Source of the DNA: Xestospongia muta
Lineage: Eukaryota > Porifera > Demospongiae > Haplosclerida > Petrosiidae
Assembly: GCA_963693285.1 (NCBI GenBank)
Contig: OY848918.1
Location: 11,187,592-11,251,591, forward strand
DNA length: 64,000 nucleotides
Direction of reading: 5' to 3'
The position numbers and the translations under genes are program-made. Every line of letters begins with the position of its first letter. Position 1 is the first letter of the stretch. Below the pieces are notes generated by a model that saw nothing but the letters and a program-made list of their open reading frames with translations, did not search any database and was not told the origin of the DNA. Shown one piece after another: positions 21,344-34,701 of this stretch.

Positions 21344-22891
21344 TGTATATAGTTATGTTATTTGTATAATATAATAATTATATTTAATTAATTTTATATT
21401 GTTACACTACAGAGTTTAAAAGTATGCAAAAATGTATAGTCTGAATTGAACCATTTGTGTGGTGGGACGAACGCATTATGATTTAAACAGAAAGATTAAC
21501 AAATTATATTGGAAGATATAAATAGTTATTAGTGTATACCAAACTCATAATAGTAACAATATTAATTGTAAGTTAGACTGGGACACACTAAACTTACTAT
21601 TTTTGAGAGTGGAATTTCAAGAATTGGTCAGTTGAAGGCTATAATGTTTTGTCTCTTATTAACAACTTTTAGAAGTAGCCTACTGACTGCCAGTGACTTA
21701 TAATTTAATTGTGATCTGTTACAATAAACTATTCCCTCATATCATGATATGTTTGTGTGACCAAGTCAAATAAAATACTCACCAATAGTCAGACCTAGAC
21801 ATTTAAGTTTATGAAACAACTAACGTTGTATTAGGATAGATTCTACATTGATAGATATATGTTATATCAGTATCTGCAGTTAATAAATTTAAAACATCTA
21901 AAAAGAGAAAATAACTTTTTATAACACCTAACCAGTTTAATTGTTTGTTCATAGAAATATATTGATACCAATGAGAGAATATTAATATAATATTATTACT
22001 ACCTGTTGTCGTGACTGCTGACCCTTTCTTATCCAGAAAAATAGAAAATAAGTTTGTATATGTACTCAACATAATTCCAATGCAATTCAACTCATACACA
22101 ATATATATATATATAATGTGGATCTAAACTGTAGATGGATATACTTTCCTAAAATTAAGATACAATGTCTTTTAATTCAATAAACAATACTCTACTTTAA
22201 CATCATTCAGTTTAGTTCTGCCCACTTGTATCGTGTAATATTCTGATTTGGTAAGACAGCTCATTAATACATCATTTTAAAATAATTAGTTGCTTTAACA
22301 AGTCACTATTATTTACTCTACCAATGTCAAAACTATTGTCACAATATTTTTCCAGCTGCACCGTCACAGATGCTATGAGTGAAGTCAGTTATGATAAAAA
22401 CCAAATCATAGTGTAAGTATGTACTTTTGCATAGATATAATAATATATTATGTTTAAATGGCAATATTATATGCATACATATAACTATTTATTTTATTTA
22501 GCATTAAAGTCTCACACACCATTATTTTAATGAACTGCAGGTTAAGTGGCATAATAATCATGGAGATATTGACAAACATGTGTTAGAAATAGTTATCATA
22601 ATAAATGTTAATAATCTGTAATATTGTTAATGTCAAAGTGTTAATTATTTTGCCAAAACTTTACAAAAATTAGCCAAAATCTGGCTGTGTACAAAAATCA
22701 AACAAATCACACAAGCAATATCAAAATACAGCATATACTATATATATTATAGAGTGTGTGTGTGCATGTATATAGTTTGTTTAAACATTACTTTCATTTT
22801 GTGTCTCAAAAGTATGTGTTCAAAATGTAGAATGTATTGTTAATCTCTTGGACTAGAAGTTGACCTTGTATCTCTTCCTAATGATAACTGA
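21344..22891. other. Right flank of the protease array
   Basis: The first 600 bases match the sequence after B1. Beyond about 22000 it is unique and AT-rich. At 22356-22412 and 22502-22586 there are two stretches with good plus-strand splice borders that join in frame, discussed under findings. No supported gene. Confidence 0.5.
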
Positions 22892-22984
22892 TTAGTCAGA
22901 GTTGTCAGTTCTAATAGTACTGCCATAAGTAGCACGGACAGTGACATCTTGAGGTCGTGAGACAGGTAAGTCATAAGGTGCATA

Positions 22985-25270
22985 TTATATATGTTGTTCA
23001 TCATAGTTATCTGGATGTTCCATACGATCAGCAATCCAGTTGTCATCATTTTCAAGTAATGGATGAATGTCTGCATGTTCTTCAATAAGAGATGGATTAC
23101 TGGTACCTTTGCAATACACGCAAATGCTAACAATTTTCTTAACTGTCCAAACAACAACTGAAACGATGATCCCAAAAATGAGGATGCCAGAAAAGGCAAT
23201 AACCAATAATTTAGAAACTTGTGCTGAAAACTGAGCATCTATTGATGAATGATCAGTTGTCCATAGAATTAAAGTTATAGCGCTTGCTGCCATTAGAAGT
23301 AAAAAAATGATTAAATTACTAAAGTTTTGTTGATTGTTTTTATGTGGACGAAAGATCATAATCATTCCACCAAATAAACCAAATAGTGGTATTTGACAGC
23401 AAATAATAATAAATCCATCAGGAATTAAGTATAAACATAAGACAATAATTCTTAAGACAAAATAAAATCCAGCAAAGCAGCGATAATCACGTGTGTTATC
23501 AGAACCATCATTATAGGGTCCAGTGAACACATCACCCAATGATATCAGTATTTCCTTCCTTAGATGTAAACAGCTCAGTAATTTGTGGAATAGTTTAAAT
23601 GGATAAAGTTGTATGTAGAGCATTGGTAAGAATATAATGAACACTAACACAATGATAGCAAAGATACCAGCAAAACTATGAGCCACATTATTCCATACAT
23701 ACCATGTTGTAGGATGTAATAGTTGAAAAGAAGTAGCAGCAAACTGAGTAAAACATAACAGATATATTGAGGCTATAGAATGAATCAAGGAAGGTTCAAT
23801 GTTAGTCATATGCCAGAAACGTGCTAGTAGACGATGAAGAGGTCTAGTGATAGTGACTACACACCTAAATCCTTTATCATACATTGTAATCCAGGTATAG
23901 ATCAAGAATAGAAGTACCAGTGGATAGGTTGGTATAATATACCAGAATGATATAGCTTGTAATGGTGTCATGTGTGGTGTGATACAGAGAGGATTGTTGA
24001 ATAGGAAGGCTAAGAGATTTAAATTAAATATATTGCATGGTATTATATACCATTTTACATCATTGATTGAACAATCATAATTATAAAGATTATAATTACT
24101 ATCAAACACAACATTAAGACTTAGATTTGGATACACTATACTTATCATTTGACAATAGAAGATTACTCCAATCATAAAACCATTGGTCAATTGTATGTTG
24201 AAGACAATTATTATCAACACAACTACTGTTATTGGTAAGAGTTGTATTAAGATAAACACCACCCAACTTGGTATTGATGGATGCTGGTCACATTGGACAC
24301 ACTTATCAAGCTGGTTAATAGGAACTCCATAACCAGAAACACATTTTCCTGTTCTACTATCAGTGCAGTCTGTATAAAGAATTAGATTTACTGATAAGTT
24401 TTGTTGCAAGGTTTGGCTTATCAATCCTTGTGTTTGAAATAATAACGTAACTTCACTGGATTTTGCCATGTTATGTGAATTATAGAAGAGAGTTACACCA
24501 AAATTTGTATAATAACAATAATTGCAATCATAAAATATTGTGGCACATTGTTGATAATAAGCAAAATAAAAGGATGCTGGACCAGAGATAACACATGCTA
24601 TCAAATCATACCTCCAATCATACCACTCATCATTACAGTCACATACTGATGCACTTATATAAAAGGTTTTTCCAGAGATAGCTATGTTCCTATTTTCAAC
24701 CATTTGTATGTCTAGGTAAGGACACTCTAATATCTTATTAGAGTTCATACTAAACTTGTTGCCATACTCATTAGTATACTGAGTATGTCTGGTATTACTT
24801 CCAGAATCTATCACTACATCAACTAACTGGACACCAGAAAACTTTGATGTATGCATTTGGAAGTCCTTACTAGGGTTGATTTGAATATTACCACAGCTAT
24901 GGAGAACCAGAGACTTGAGGATAATGTTTGGAGATGATAGAAATAACAGTCCACTGTGTGAACTACACTTTATAGTTACTGTCTTACCTTCATCTTTAGT
25001 AGTAAGACCTATGATGGCAATATTAGACTTGTCTATCACCTTACTGGTGTTGTTCAATATATAGATACCAGGATACAGGTAGATGACAGTAGAGTTGTGT
25101 TGTAGTCCTTGTAGAGCTAAATTGAGAGTAGCACAAGGTGTCTGGTCTCTTCCACTCCAACATGAGGTAGTGTTCACACCAAATGATGAACTGACATAGA
25201 TCTCATACTGCCAGTTAGCAGCAAATGTAAGTGAAACAAAGAGAGAGACAAAGACAGCCAACAGCAACAT
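22985..25270 (-). CDS. Beta-helix ectodomain, multi-span membrane protein
   Basis: A 761-residue single-exon protein if started at the ATG at 25270, which begins a clear signal peptide (MLLLAVFVSLFVSLTFA). The frame is open a further 36 codons upstream. The N-terminal half is a Cys- and Asn-rich ectodomain opening NWQYEIYVSSSFG. It has repeats of hydrophobic Ile/Val and Asn typical of a right-handed parallel beta-helix. After CVQCDQHPSIPSW come eight or nine hydrophobic spans, including FNIQLTNGFMIG, TRPLHRLLARFW and CFTQFAATSFQLL, then a charged cytoplasmic tail. This fits a large family of uncharacterised sponge surface proteins, recalled rather than searched. A receptor-like role is inference. 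A stop at 22987-22985 may have shortened the tail. Confidence 0.85.
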   Translation of the reverse strand: MLLLAVFVSLFVSLTFAANWQYEIYVSSSFGVNTTSCWSGRDQTPCATLNLALQGLQHNSTVIYLYPGIYILNNTSKVIDKSNIAIIGLTTKDEGKTVTIKCSSHSGLLFLSSPNIILKSLVLHSCGNIQINPSKDFQMHTSKFSGVQLVDVVIDSGSNTRHTQYTNEYGNKFSMNSNKILECPYLDIQMVENRNIAISGKTFYISASVCDCNDEWYDWRYDLIACVISGPASFYFAYYQQCATIFYDCNYCYYTNFGVTLFYNSHNMAKSSEVTLLFQTQGLISQTLQQNLSVNLILYTDCTDSRTGKCVSGYGVPINQLDKCVQCDQHPSIPSWVVFILIQLLPITVVVLIIIVFNIQLTNGFMIGVIFYCQMISIVYPNLSLNVVFDSNYNLYNYDCSINDVKWYIIPCNIFNLNLLAFLFNNPLCITPHMTPLQAISFWYIIPTYPLVLLFLIYTWITMYDKGFRCVVTITRPLHRLLARFWHMTNIEPSLIHSIASIYLLCFTQFAATSFQLLHPTTWYVWNNVAHSFAGIFAIIVLVFIIFLPMLYIQLYPFKLFHKLLSCLHLRKEILISLGDVFTGPYNDGSDNTRDYRCFAGFYFVLRIIVLCLYLIPDGFIIICCQIPLFGLFGGMIMIFRPHKNNQQNFSNLIIFLLLMAASAITLILWTTDHSSIDAQFSAQVSKLLVIAFSGILIFGIIVSVVVWTVKKIVSICVYCKGTSNPSLIEEHADIHPLLENDDNWIADRMEHPDNYDEQHI

Positions 25271-25842
25271 GTTTACAAGTAGACCACAATTATCTAAAAA
25301 ATTATTTTTTGTATAATCGGATAAGCCCACATTTTTTTGTAAAATGGGCTTGACAATCATTTTAGTATTATACCACAATTTGTATTATTATCTAACCAAA
25401 AGGCACAGGTGTCCTATCTCATTAGAACCTACTATGGAATAATCCAAACAATTGTCTTTGGACATTCTCCACATGCTGACTCTCTTCATATTACCACACA
25501 TTCCTAATCTATTACAAAACATACCATTACTTTTCCTATGTCCTTATATTTCCTCTACTAAAATATATCATACTCCATTGCAACTGTTGCTCTCCAAGTG
25601 TTTACTACCATTACTATAACAGTTGTAAGAAAGTATTAATTGAATATTAATATTACTGAACTGATAGTTCTGTAATATTGTGTTCAGTGAAGAAATAAAC
25701 AGGAATTTACTTGTAGTCAAAACTGACACAATAGAATTAAACATTACTATGAATATTAATTATAATAACAATATTCATTAGCTGTCCAATATAAAGGGTG
25801 TGTCATGTAGAACGGTACACCTCCTCGTATGTTTACTACACG
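25271..25842. promoter_or_regulatory. Divergent spacer between membrane gene and P450
   Basis: This is the presumed shared promoter zone. Its sequence up to about 25815 is the source (or sister) of the blocks inserted at 13380-13944 and 17640-17974. Confidence 0.4.
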
Positions 25843-28800
25843 ATGAGCTACAGCACTGGTCTACTAGATGTACTATTTCTACCAATCAATCTCTTCTCTC
25901 TAGCTACAGTAATAGCTGTACTAATAGTACTGTCGTTACTATGGTACAAGTAAGTTAATAAATTGTGTCAGCATTTAAATACATCCATGATGTGTTGCAC
26001 ACTAGGATTTCAGTTTCTTCATGACATTAGACAGAGCATTTGTAGATATACCACATAATATGCTATCATAATATTACTGCAAGTCAATATAACAGTAGTT
26101 AGTGAGTGTAAATGCATTATTTCTTACAGAATTGCATACCATCCCTACAATGTATTCTACAAAGTTGGTATTCCAGGACCACCTCCTCGAGCTTTTTTTG
26201 GTAATGTTCTGGAACTACAAAGAAAGGTGTTATAATATCCTTGTCTAAACTACCAGCTGTCAATTTTGCTATCTCATTAGTTCCTATGTTATCAATGTTT
26301 TGTTATTGTTAGTTAATACATTGTTTTGTTTACTTGTTATTACAGGGAATATTTGAAACATATACAGAGTGGCATAAATTATATGGTGATGTAATTGGGT
26401 AAGATATAACAAATATCACAATCAAATCAATTTGGTTGTCATGCATGGAACATCTACAAATAAAGAGGGCCAAATTTGATCTAAACTATTTAGAGTGTAG
26501 CTAGCAGTTTTATTTACATTACATGTACCATTGATCAGATGATCAGAGATAGTAGGCTAAAAATACTGGATATATGATCTTTAATATAAGTGACCAACCA
26601 AATCTATAGCATGAATATTCTTAAGTTTTTAACATAAGTAATATTTTATTGTTTCATTTGATATAGTTTTTATATCGGTTCTTCACCAACTTTATTGGTA
26701 ACTGATCTTGAAGTCATCAAGTTGATCATGGTGAAAGAGTTTGACACTTTTTCAGATCGCAGAGTAAGTCCTCTATTATATCAAATACAGAACTTAATTA
26801 GTTGTATTATTTGTATTTAGTCTAATTAATGTTTTGTTTGCATATTTTTTAGTCTCCAGGGCTTGAAGTAGCTCGAGGTGTACAGTGTAATCTTCCTCCT
26901 AATTTGTTTGATATGAAGACCGCTCACTGGAGGGAAACAAGACGTTTAATAAATAGTTGTTTCCATGGAAAGAAACTGAAAATGGTATGTTATGATAATT
27001 ACATTAGATGAATGGATGGATGGATTAATGGATAGAATGATTGCATAATGGATCGATGGATGAATGGAGAGATGGATTAATGGACGGATGGATGATGGAT
27101 TCATAGATTAATGGATGAATGGACAGATGGATTAATGGATGGATGGATAGAGAGATTAATGGATGGATGGACAGATGGATTAATGGATTGATGGATAGAG
27201 GGATTAATGGATGGATGGACAGATGGATTGATGGATGAACTGAAACTGAAAATGGTATGTTATGAAAATTACATTAGATGGATGGATGGATGGATTAATG
27301 GATAGAATGATTGCATAATGGATCGATGGATGAATGGAGAGATGGATTAATGGACGGATGGATGATGGATTCATAGATTAATGGATGAATGGACAGATGG
27401 ATTAATGGATGGATGGATAGAGAGATTAATGGATGGCTGGACAGATGGATTAATGGATGGATGAATAGAGGGATTAATGGATGGATGGACAGATGGATTA
27501 ATGGATTGATGGATAGAGGGATTAATGGATGGATGGACAGATGGATTAATGGATTGATGGATGGATGGACAGATGGATTAATGGATGGATGGATGGATGA
27601 ATGGGTGGATTGATGGACGAATGGGTGGATTGATGGACGAATGGGTGGATAAATATTACGTAGATGGGTGAATGGATGAATAGATAAGTGGTGATAATAA
27701 ATTAATAAATGAATAAACCTATTATATCACAGTATATGTATTATATCACATTTAGATGACTCCTCTGTTTGAAGAGAGTGTGACATCTGTAATGACTAAA
27801 GTTAAAGATATTGCTGATACTGGTAACAGTATTGATGTTGCTAAGTAAGCTAAGATGATATTTGTTACATCTTGTTTAACTACATTTACTAGATTATTTT
27901 CTCATTTGACAATGGAGACCATACTAGCTGCAGGGCTTTCATATAAAGTGGACATATTAAAAGGTCATGGTGACCAACTGGCAGAGACTGCAGAGGGTGT
28001 TTTTGAGGTATCACGTCAAGGAGCTTTAATATTTTCGGCATTTATCAGTAAGTTATGATATTAACTGAGAAATACAGTAACCGAATTATATACATCACAT
28101 TATTTGTAGAATTATTTTCTATTTTTATGCTAGCCAATAATAGAATTTGATAATACCACACTGTACTCAATTAACTAGGTATATTTGTTCATGTACAGTA
28201 TGCTCAGATCAGATCAAATCTAGACATAGTATTCACTAAAAAGAAATGAGACAGATATGTTGACATCCTATCTTCAAAGTTGTTCAATTTGTATTTGCTT
28301 AGTGAATACTGAGTGAATTACACATGAATGATCCGGTCTATTCTTTATTGTATTATAGAGAGTTGAGTAAGATAATTATTACATTCTATAGACACTTAAC
28401 AATACTCAGTAAACTTGTTCACAGACATTTGTGGTAGATAAATACTCTATAGAAATTTACACTTCAGATTGCACAGACAACTGTCACTACTGCATATAGT
28501 TATGAATTAAAGTCTTTACATATTAACTTTACTACTTCAATTGTTCCATTGTGTTTTAATACACAAATTTATATGCTCTTTATTACAGTACTTTAATACA
28601 GCTAATGTTATTACTGTAAAAAATGTTACTTTATATGAATTGATATACTTAATTAAGATACAGAGACAAGCTCAAAGTTAGATCTTAATAAGCCTTAGTT
28701 TTAACATTAATGATTTGTTTACAGGTCACTTTCCCTTTCTTATTCCCCTCGTACGATGGGGAGCTTCAAAAACATCAGCTGCCCACAAATTTGGTGCTCT

Positions 28801-29655
28801 AGCTACAGCTTTGAGACATCTTATAAAAGAGCGACGTCAACAACTGTCACCACCTCAAAAAGTAACGATAGACCATGATTACCACTGATGTGCTATCATT
28901 TACTTTTAAATCTTTAGAACAAAGATTACTTACAGATTCTAATTGATGCCAGTAGAGATGATTTAAATGAATTGATTAATTCTCATCAGACTTGTGTGAA
29001 TAATGATGCAAGCAAGGATTTAAATGTGAACTCAATGTCTAAATCAATACTGACTAATGATGAAGTTGTCAATCTCTCTGTGATGCTATTTTTAGCTGGT
29101 AAGGTTGTACAATCCTGTAAAAGTCGATGGATGTATTATAATGCATACACTGTATAGTAGAAATGTTTGATGAAAATAAACTTACTCCTGTAATGTGTAT
29201 TTGGCAATTATACTAATTACACTAATCGAGTTATCAAATTAAATCCCTTACCAAATATTATTGGATACAAATCAGAGATACTAAATGTCATATTGTCGTA
29301 GTATGATATGTTCCTATATCATGTACTATGATCCTCAACATCTGTTCCAAACATAATCAAATGTTCTCACTTTCTTTCTTTAGGTTATGAGACTACTAGT
29401 AGTTTGTTAACATTAACATCATATATGTTAGCACGTAATACTGACAAACAAGATAAATTATGTCAGGCAATTGATGAATATTATCTGCAGAATAATGTAA
29501 GGGTATAATACGCATATATGTGTGTGTGTGTGTGTTTGTGTGTACAGATGTACATTACAACTTATTGTACTACATTTAGGATTGATTTATTTTATTCATC
29601 CTAAGTGTTAAGGAGATAGATACAATTTTACTGTATAAAAATTTCATTATATTTA

Positions 29656-29697
<42 letters not shown>

Positions 29698-31934
29698 ACA
29701 CACATATATACACACACACACATACACACACACATACATATATACACATCTTGTTTCTGTTTGTTGACTGTTTTCCCTCGATATAGCAAGCGTCTCTTGA
29801 TGAGGCATCTCAAAGCATAGATTATCTTGATTGGTGTCTTCAAGAATCATTAAGAATGTTCTCTCCAATTGCTTGGTACAGCCACGATACACATACACGT
29901 AGCATATTATACATGTACACGTATAATATGTACATGTATACTTAACTACTTATGTCATTGACGATGTCCATCATTCATTTGTTCATCCATCCATCCATGA
30001 ATCCATTCTATTCATTTGATTACTCATCCATCTATCGATCCATTCATTAACAATTATATTAGACACATCCACATAAATACCACTTCAATAGTCATATTGC
30101 TATTTCTAATATCACAGTCCAATGCGTTACTGTCAACATACTACTACACTCAATGGATATACTATACCAGAAGGAGTCAATGTATTAGTACCACTTAAAA
30201 TATTACATCATGACTCAAGGTGGTGGTCTGAACCACTCTCCTTTATACCAGAACGGTATGTTATACTGCTAATAAAATTAATATACACTGAGTAGAATAT
30301 CTAATTACTGTATAGCAGATAAGTTTGGAGGGAGAAGATACTGGTGAATTTGCCAAATTGTATTTCATACACTAAAATTTTATTGTCCAATAATTTAATT
30401 AGGGTTGTGGTAGTAGGCAGACAAAAGCCATTCTCTAAATTTAATAAAAAAGTATTTTAGAACAAAATAATAACACTTTCTTAATGACAGGACATTGTTT
30501 TCATCTTTTCTACTTTTTCAAATTGACCTTTGAAAGGAGACACCCCTTTTTAAGAGGATATTAATTAAGTTATACTAAATAGCATATCAAGTTTCCATAG
30601 CAACGATGATATGATCTATAATAAAGTCAAGGTGACTTCATTAAAAGACTTTGAAACACTAGAGCATTAATCTAGTAGTGTCAATTTTGACTATATTTTT
30701 TGGGATGCTTCTCACTTTGCTTACGTCACATTTAACCTACTCTTATTTTGTAGGATATAGTTGTGTATGCAAAATGACAAAAACCAGTAGATAAAGTGAT
30801 ACTTAGATAATAAAGTAGGCAACATGAGATGTAAATAATGTGAGATGTAGCAAAGTGCGAACAGTTCCTTTTTTTTGGCTTGTTACTCTTGTACATAGTA
30901 ATGTTTGTGTTAGTGGTTAAGGATTGAACTTTGAGGTTAATTATGAGTTATTGTTTGAGGTTTAGGGTTTAGGATTTAGGTAAAGGTAGCAATAAAGGTG
31001 CTCATTATTTGGTTCTCTTTAACAACCTCTGAATGTGGCACCAATAAACTGTTTGTTATAGTTCATATCAATCACTAGGTTTGCTCCAGAGGAGAGAGAC
31101 AGTCGTCATCCAATGTGCCATTTACCATTCGGGATTGGTCCTAGAAGTTGTCTTGGTGGTAAATTTGCCTTTATGGAGGCTAAAATGGCAATGATTAGCA
31201 TTTTAAAACAATACCAATTTGTTCAAGGAAAAGACACAAAAGTTAGTAAATGCTATGTTGTTAACAAGTAGATATCGTAGTGATGATGGGTGATGTTATA
31301 ATAGTGATGATGGGTGATGATTCAATTATAGTGATGATGGGTGATGTTATAATAGTGATGATGGGTGATGTTATAATAGTGATGATGGGTGATGTTATAA
31401 TAGTGATGATGGGTGATGTTACAATTATAATGATGATGATGGTTATGATGGCTACCACATTTAATAGTATAGATTATGCAAGTTGATTGTGTCAAGTGAT
31501 TTGTGTATTGTTTTAGTTTATTTTTATGTAATGTATATTACATATAGTACAATATAATTACATTGTATATTACAGTATTACAGTATAATATAACTACATT
31601 GTATATTACAGTATTAGATACAGTACAATATAATTGCATTGTATACTACAATATTACATACAGTACAATATAATTACATTGTATATTATAGTATTACATA
31701 CAGTACAATATAATTACGTTGTATATTACAGTATTACATACAGTACAATATAAATGCATTATATATTACAGTATTACATACAATACAATATAATTGCATT
31801 GTATATTGACATATATAATAAACATATAAAAATTATTGCATATTCAATATTAGGTTCCCATGGAAACAAAACTAGGTGTGACGTTAGCTCCAGCTGGGGA
31901 AGTTAATCTCCTTTTACAATCAAGAAAAGTATAA
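25843..31934 (+). CDS. Cytochrome P450, clan 3 (CYP3-like), 14 exons
   Basis: Exons placed by GT-AG borders and frame: 25843-25949, 26130-26226, 26346-26398, 26667-26763, 26853-26984, 27756-27844, 27893-28047, 28725-28861, 28918-29098, 29384-29496, 29787-29875, 30118-30255, 31079-31241 and 31854-31934. The joined protein has 543 residues. Residues 12-34 form the N-terminal membrane anchor, followed by the proline hinge [10 protein letters not shown]. Then come helix C HWRETRR (Trp144), I-helix AGYETTS (349-355), K-helix ESLR (407-410), PER, and the heme loop [11 protein letters not shown] with Cys487 as the iron ligand. Family knowledge predicts an endoplasmic-reticulum heme monooxygenase. 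Helix-C and I-helix wording is closest to clan 3 (CYP3A or thromboxane-synthase type); the substrate is unknown. One intron is only 48 bases. Confidence 0.92.
26999..27690. repeat. TGGA-type minisatellite with higher-order duplication in P450 intron 5
   Basis: Irregular ATGGATGGAT/GGATTAATGG units. A block of about 270 bases is duplicated, so the end of exon 5 and its donor (ACTGAAAATGGTATGTTATG) reappear inside the intron at about 27243-27263. Confidence 0.9.
29659..29740. repeat. (CA)n microsatellite in P450 intron 10
   Basis: Imperfect CA run; a shorter GT run lies at about 29519-29543 in the same intron. Confidence 0.9.
31275..31440. repeat. 24-base minisatellite in P450 intron 13
   Basis: Units of GTGATGATGGGTGATGTTAT plus about four bases, roughly six copies, some 35 bases after the exon 13 donor. 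Confidence 0.9.
31530..31815. repeat. 40-base tandem repeat in P450 intron 13
   Basis: About six copies of a unit containing TACAGTATTACATACAGTAC followed by AATATAATTACATTGTATAT, with point differences. Confidence 0.9.
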
Positions 31935-32016
31935 TTGTCTGTTCATTATAATGTGTGGAGCTAGTTATCCTAGTTATTAAACCCCCAACTACATTATATA
32001 ATACCTGTCTTACAGA

Positions 32017-32022
32017 AATAAA
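32017..32022 (+). terminator. Polyadenylation signal of the P450 gene
   Basis: AATAAA 83 bases after the stop codon, followed by two overlapping relatives. Confidence 0.6.
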
Positions 32023-34701
32023 ATAAAATATTTATTGAAATTTGATCAACATTCGACGACTGAACTCTCACAAAGTACAGTAACTGAAATTACGCATAAT
32101 CTTATCAATGAACTTTAAATTAATTCAGTAAGATATCGAGGTAATTATGACAACAGAAATTATAACAAATTATAAAAAAATCCACCAAATAAAACAAGAC
32201 GAGATAACGTATTGCATTGTTATAATAACAAAATTGGACTACACCTAGTAATTTTTGCTAAATGTTTTTGTATACAAGTAATCACTATTATACTATTATA
32301 CTACTTTATAAGTAATAAGGGTATCTAATAGTATATTATTAGTATAATATTGTATACTATTCTATACTATTAGTATACTATTAGTATAATATTGTATACT
32401 ATTAGTTACTATTGTATATTATTAGTATACTATTGTATACTATTAATATACTATTGTATATTATTAGTATATTATTGTATACTATTAGATACACTCAAAT
32501 GCTTTAAGATATGTTTACTTATACTCTGTAAGTGTCTTTCTGATATTATAGATGGAGAACAATGTTGTGGCTTCATTATTATATCAGACAGTGTTATTGT
32601 TGTCTATACAACATTGTCTGAACAAGACAATAAAGTAAACCAACTGACATAATTAAACAAACTAAACTCAACTTTGACCTTGTAAATCACTTTAATGGTT
32701 TCAGCATGCTTTTTGATACATGAATTTATATATGTCCTTATGACTATACATAATACATGAATTTATATGTGTGGTGATGACTATACACTACTTATCTGTA
32801 ATACAGCTAACTTGTTTATCGTGGTTTGTGCTATAACAGGAAGAGATATTGGAGTAGAGGTGTACCTTATAATTGAAAGAAAAGACAATGTTTTGATAGA
32901 AAACTTGACAAAAAGGTCAAAGTTACCACGTTGAACAGACATTAAAACTAATGCTACATTCTAACCTAAAACTAGAATTTAAACACACTGCCCTATTGAC
33001 AAAATAAGACTAGATCAAGCAGAAGGCATTCTCAATCTTCACCTGTATCTGGTCGATAGCTATATACTCACTACTATCATTACTATAGACAATTCCTTTT
33101 GTACAACACACTACATACAAGAAATTTATATGAAGAGGCTAGCTGATGTATTATTTATCAAAAGAGTAATGGCATTTATCAATAAACGAATGAATAGATG
33201 GTGCCATTATATCTATGAATAACAGGAATAGTTTCTTAATAGTCTATTGTAAGTGAACAGCTGGTTTAAAACCACACAGTAGTATAGTACAGCAAATTAA
33301 TAGAGTGAATTATGTTTGTGTTGAGTGAATCTGATTAACTACACTAATTGCATTTGTTAATTAATTTATTAGATTTGTCGTATTAATTGAGACATGTATA
33401 CTCTATTCATTTTGATTCTGACTTTGAAGACAGAAAAGATACCTTATCAGAGATTATACACATGAATTTATATGGAGGATTATCAAAGGGTTACTTAGAG
33501 AAAATGCCAACATCATAAGAACCGCTAGAGTTAGGAGGAATCCAATGGTATCAAAGTTAACTCTGTAACAAGCAGTATAACAAAGTTATGGGATAAAAAC
33601 AATCTGCAAAGTCAGGCTACTCTACACTTGTTGTTACTATGACAACTACAGTAGCATTATTATAGATGATTCACTTAAATTTTACTACACTTTCTTTATC
33701 TTGTTTTGGTATACTAATCTTCTTATCAGAGATTATACACATGAATTTATATAGAGGATTATTTTATCAAAGGGTTACTTAGAGAAAATGCCAACATCGT
33801 AAGAAACCGCTAGAGTTAGAGGAATCCAATGGTATCAAAGTTAACTCTGTAACAAACAGTATAACAAAGTTATGGTATAAAAATCAATCTGCAAAGTCAG
33901 GCTACTCTACACTTGTTGTTACTATGACAACTACAGTAGTATTATTAAGCAATTTATTATAGATGATTCACTTAAATGTTACTACATTTTCTTTATCTTG
34001 TTTTGGTATACTAATCTTCTTATCATCTTTCATTTTGTAAATTGATTTTTATCATTATACACGTACATACTAATATGTATTATGTATATGTAATATATGT
34101 ACATACTACATGCATTACATGTACAAGGATTATATACTCACTATACTATTATATTGTACTCTTACAATTAATATAAATCATAATAGAATATTAATGTCCT
34201 AAGTAATGATCCCATTTATAAAAGGTCAAAGTTAATGCTGACAAATGTTATACTCTTATTGCATTCAAGAGAAGCATAAGAGCTTCACAGGTTTTACAGC
34301 TGGTAGAGCCTGTGTGTGTATATACTCTCAATGTCACAAATAAGTCAGTTTATCAAAAAATTATGAACTAACTCTCACAAAAATACAATACTGACAAGAA
34401 ATTAGAATGCACAGCAACAATATTTATTAATTATAAGTCATTAAAATATTGAATTATTGATGACAATGAATTATTTAAAAAAACAGCAATAAAATCAATA
34501 AAACACGACGACTTGATATATTGCATGGCATTAGACGATAATTAAATAAATTCTAAAAATCTAAAAAAGGTGGCAGCAACACAATTGATGAGCATAAAAG
34601 AATAAAAAGGAAACAAAAACAGTAGTACTCTAATGGACATGTGGTTTGGGTATGTGATCATGAGGTTGAGTCTTGTGAGTCTTTTGGGTCTAATTATAGG
34701 A
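32023..34701. other. Gene-free interval with AT-rich repeats
   Basis: This lies between the 3' ends of the P450 and the C-clamp gene. It contains TATACTATTAGTATA-type repeats at about 32320-32490 and a tandem duplication at 33444-34019. It also presumably holds the 3' UTR of the C-clamp gene; a minus-strand AATAAA lies near 34432-34437. Confidence 0.6.
33444..34019. repeat. Two-copy tandem duplication, unit about 280-295 bases
   Basis: The copy beginning TTATCAGAGATTATACACAT at 33444 is repeated at 33723 with small indels. Both hold AGTTAACTCTGTAACAA and ACTACAGTAG blocks. Confidence 0.9.

Noticed and set aside
27389..27613. Trp/Met/Asn-rich repeat protein frame
   Set aside because: Translation of the TGGA minisatellite inside P450 intron 5.
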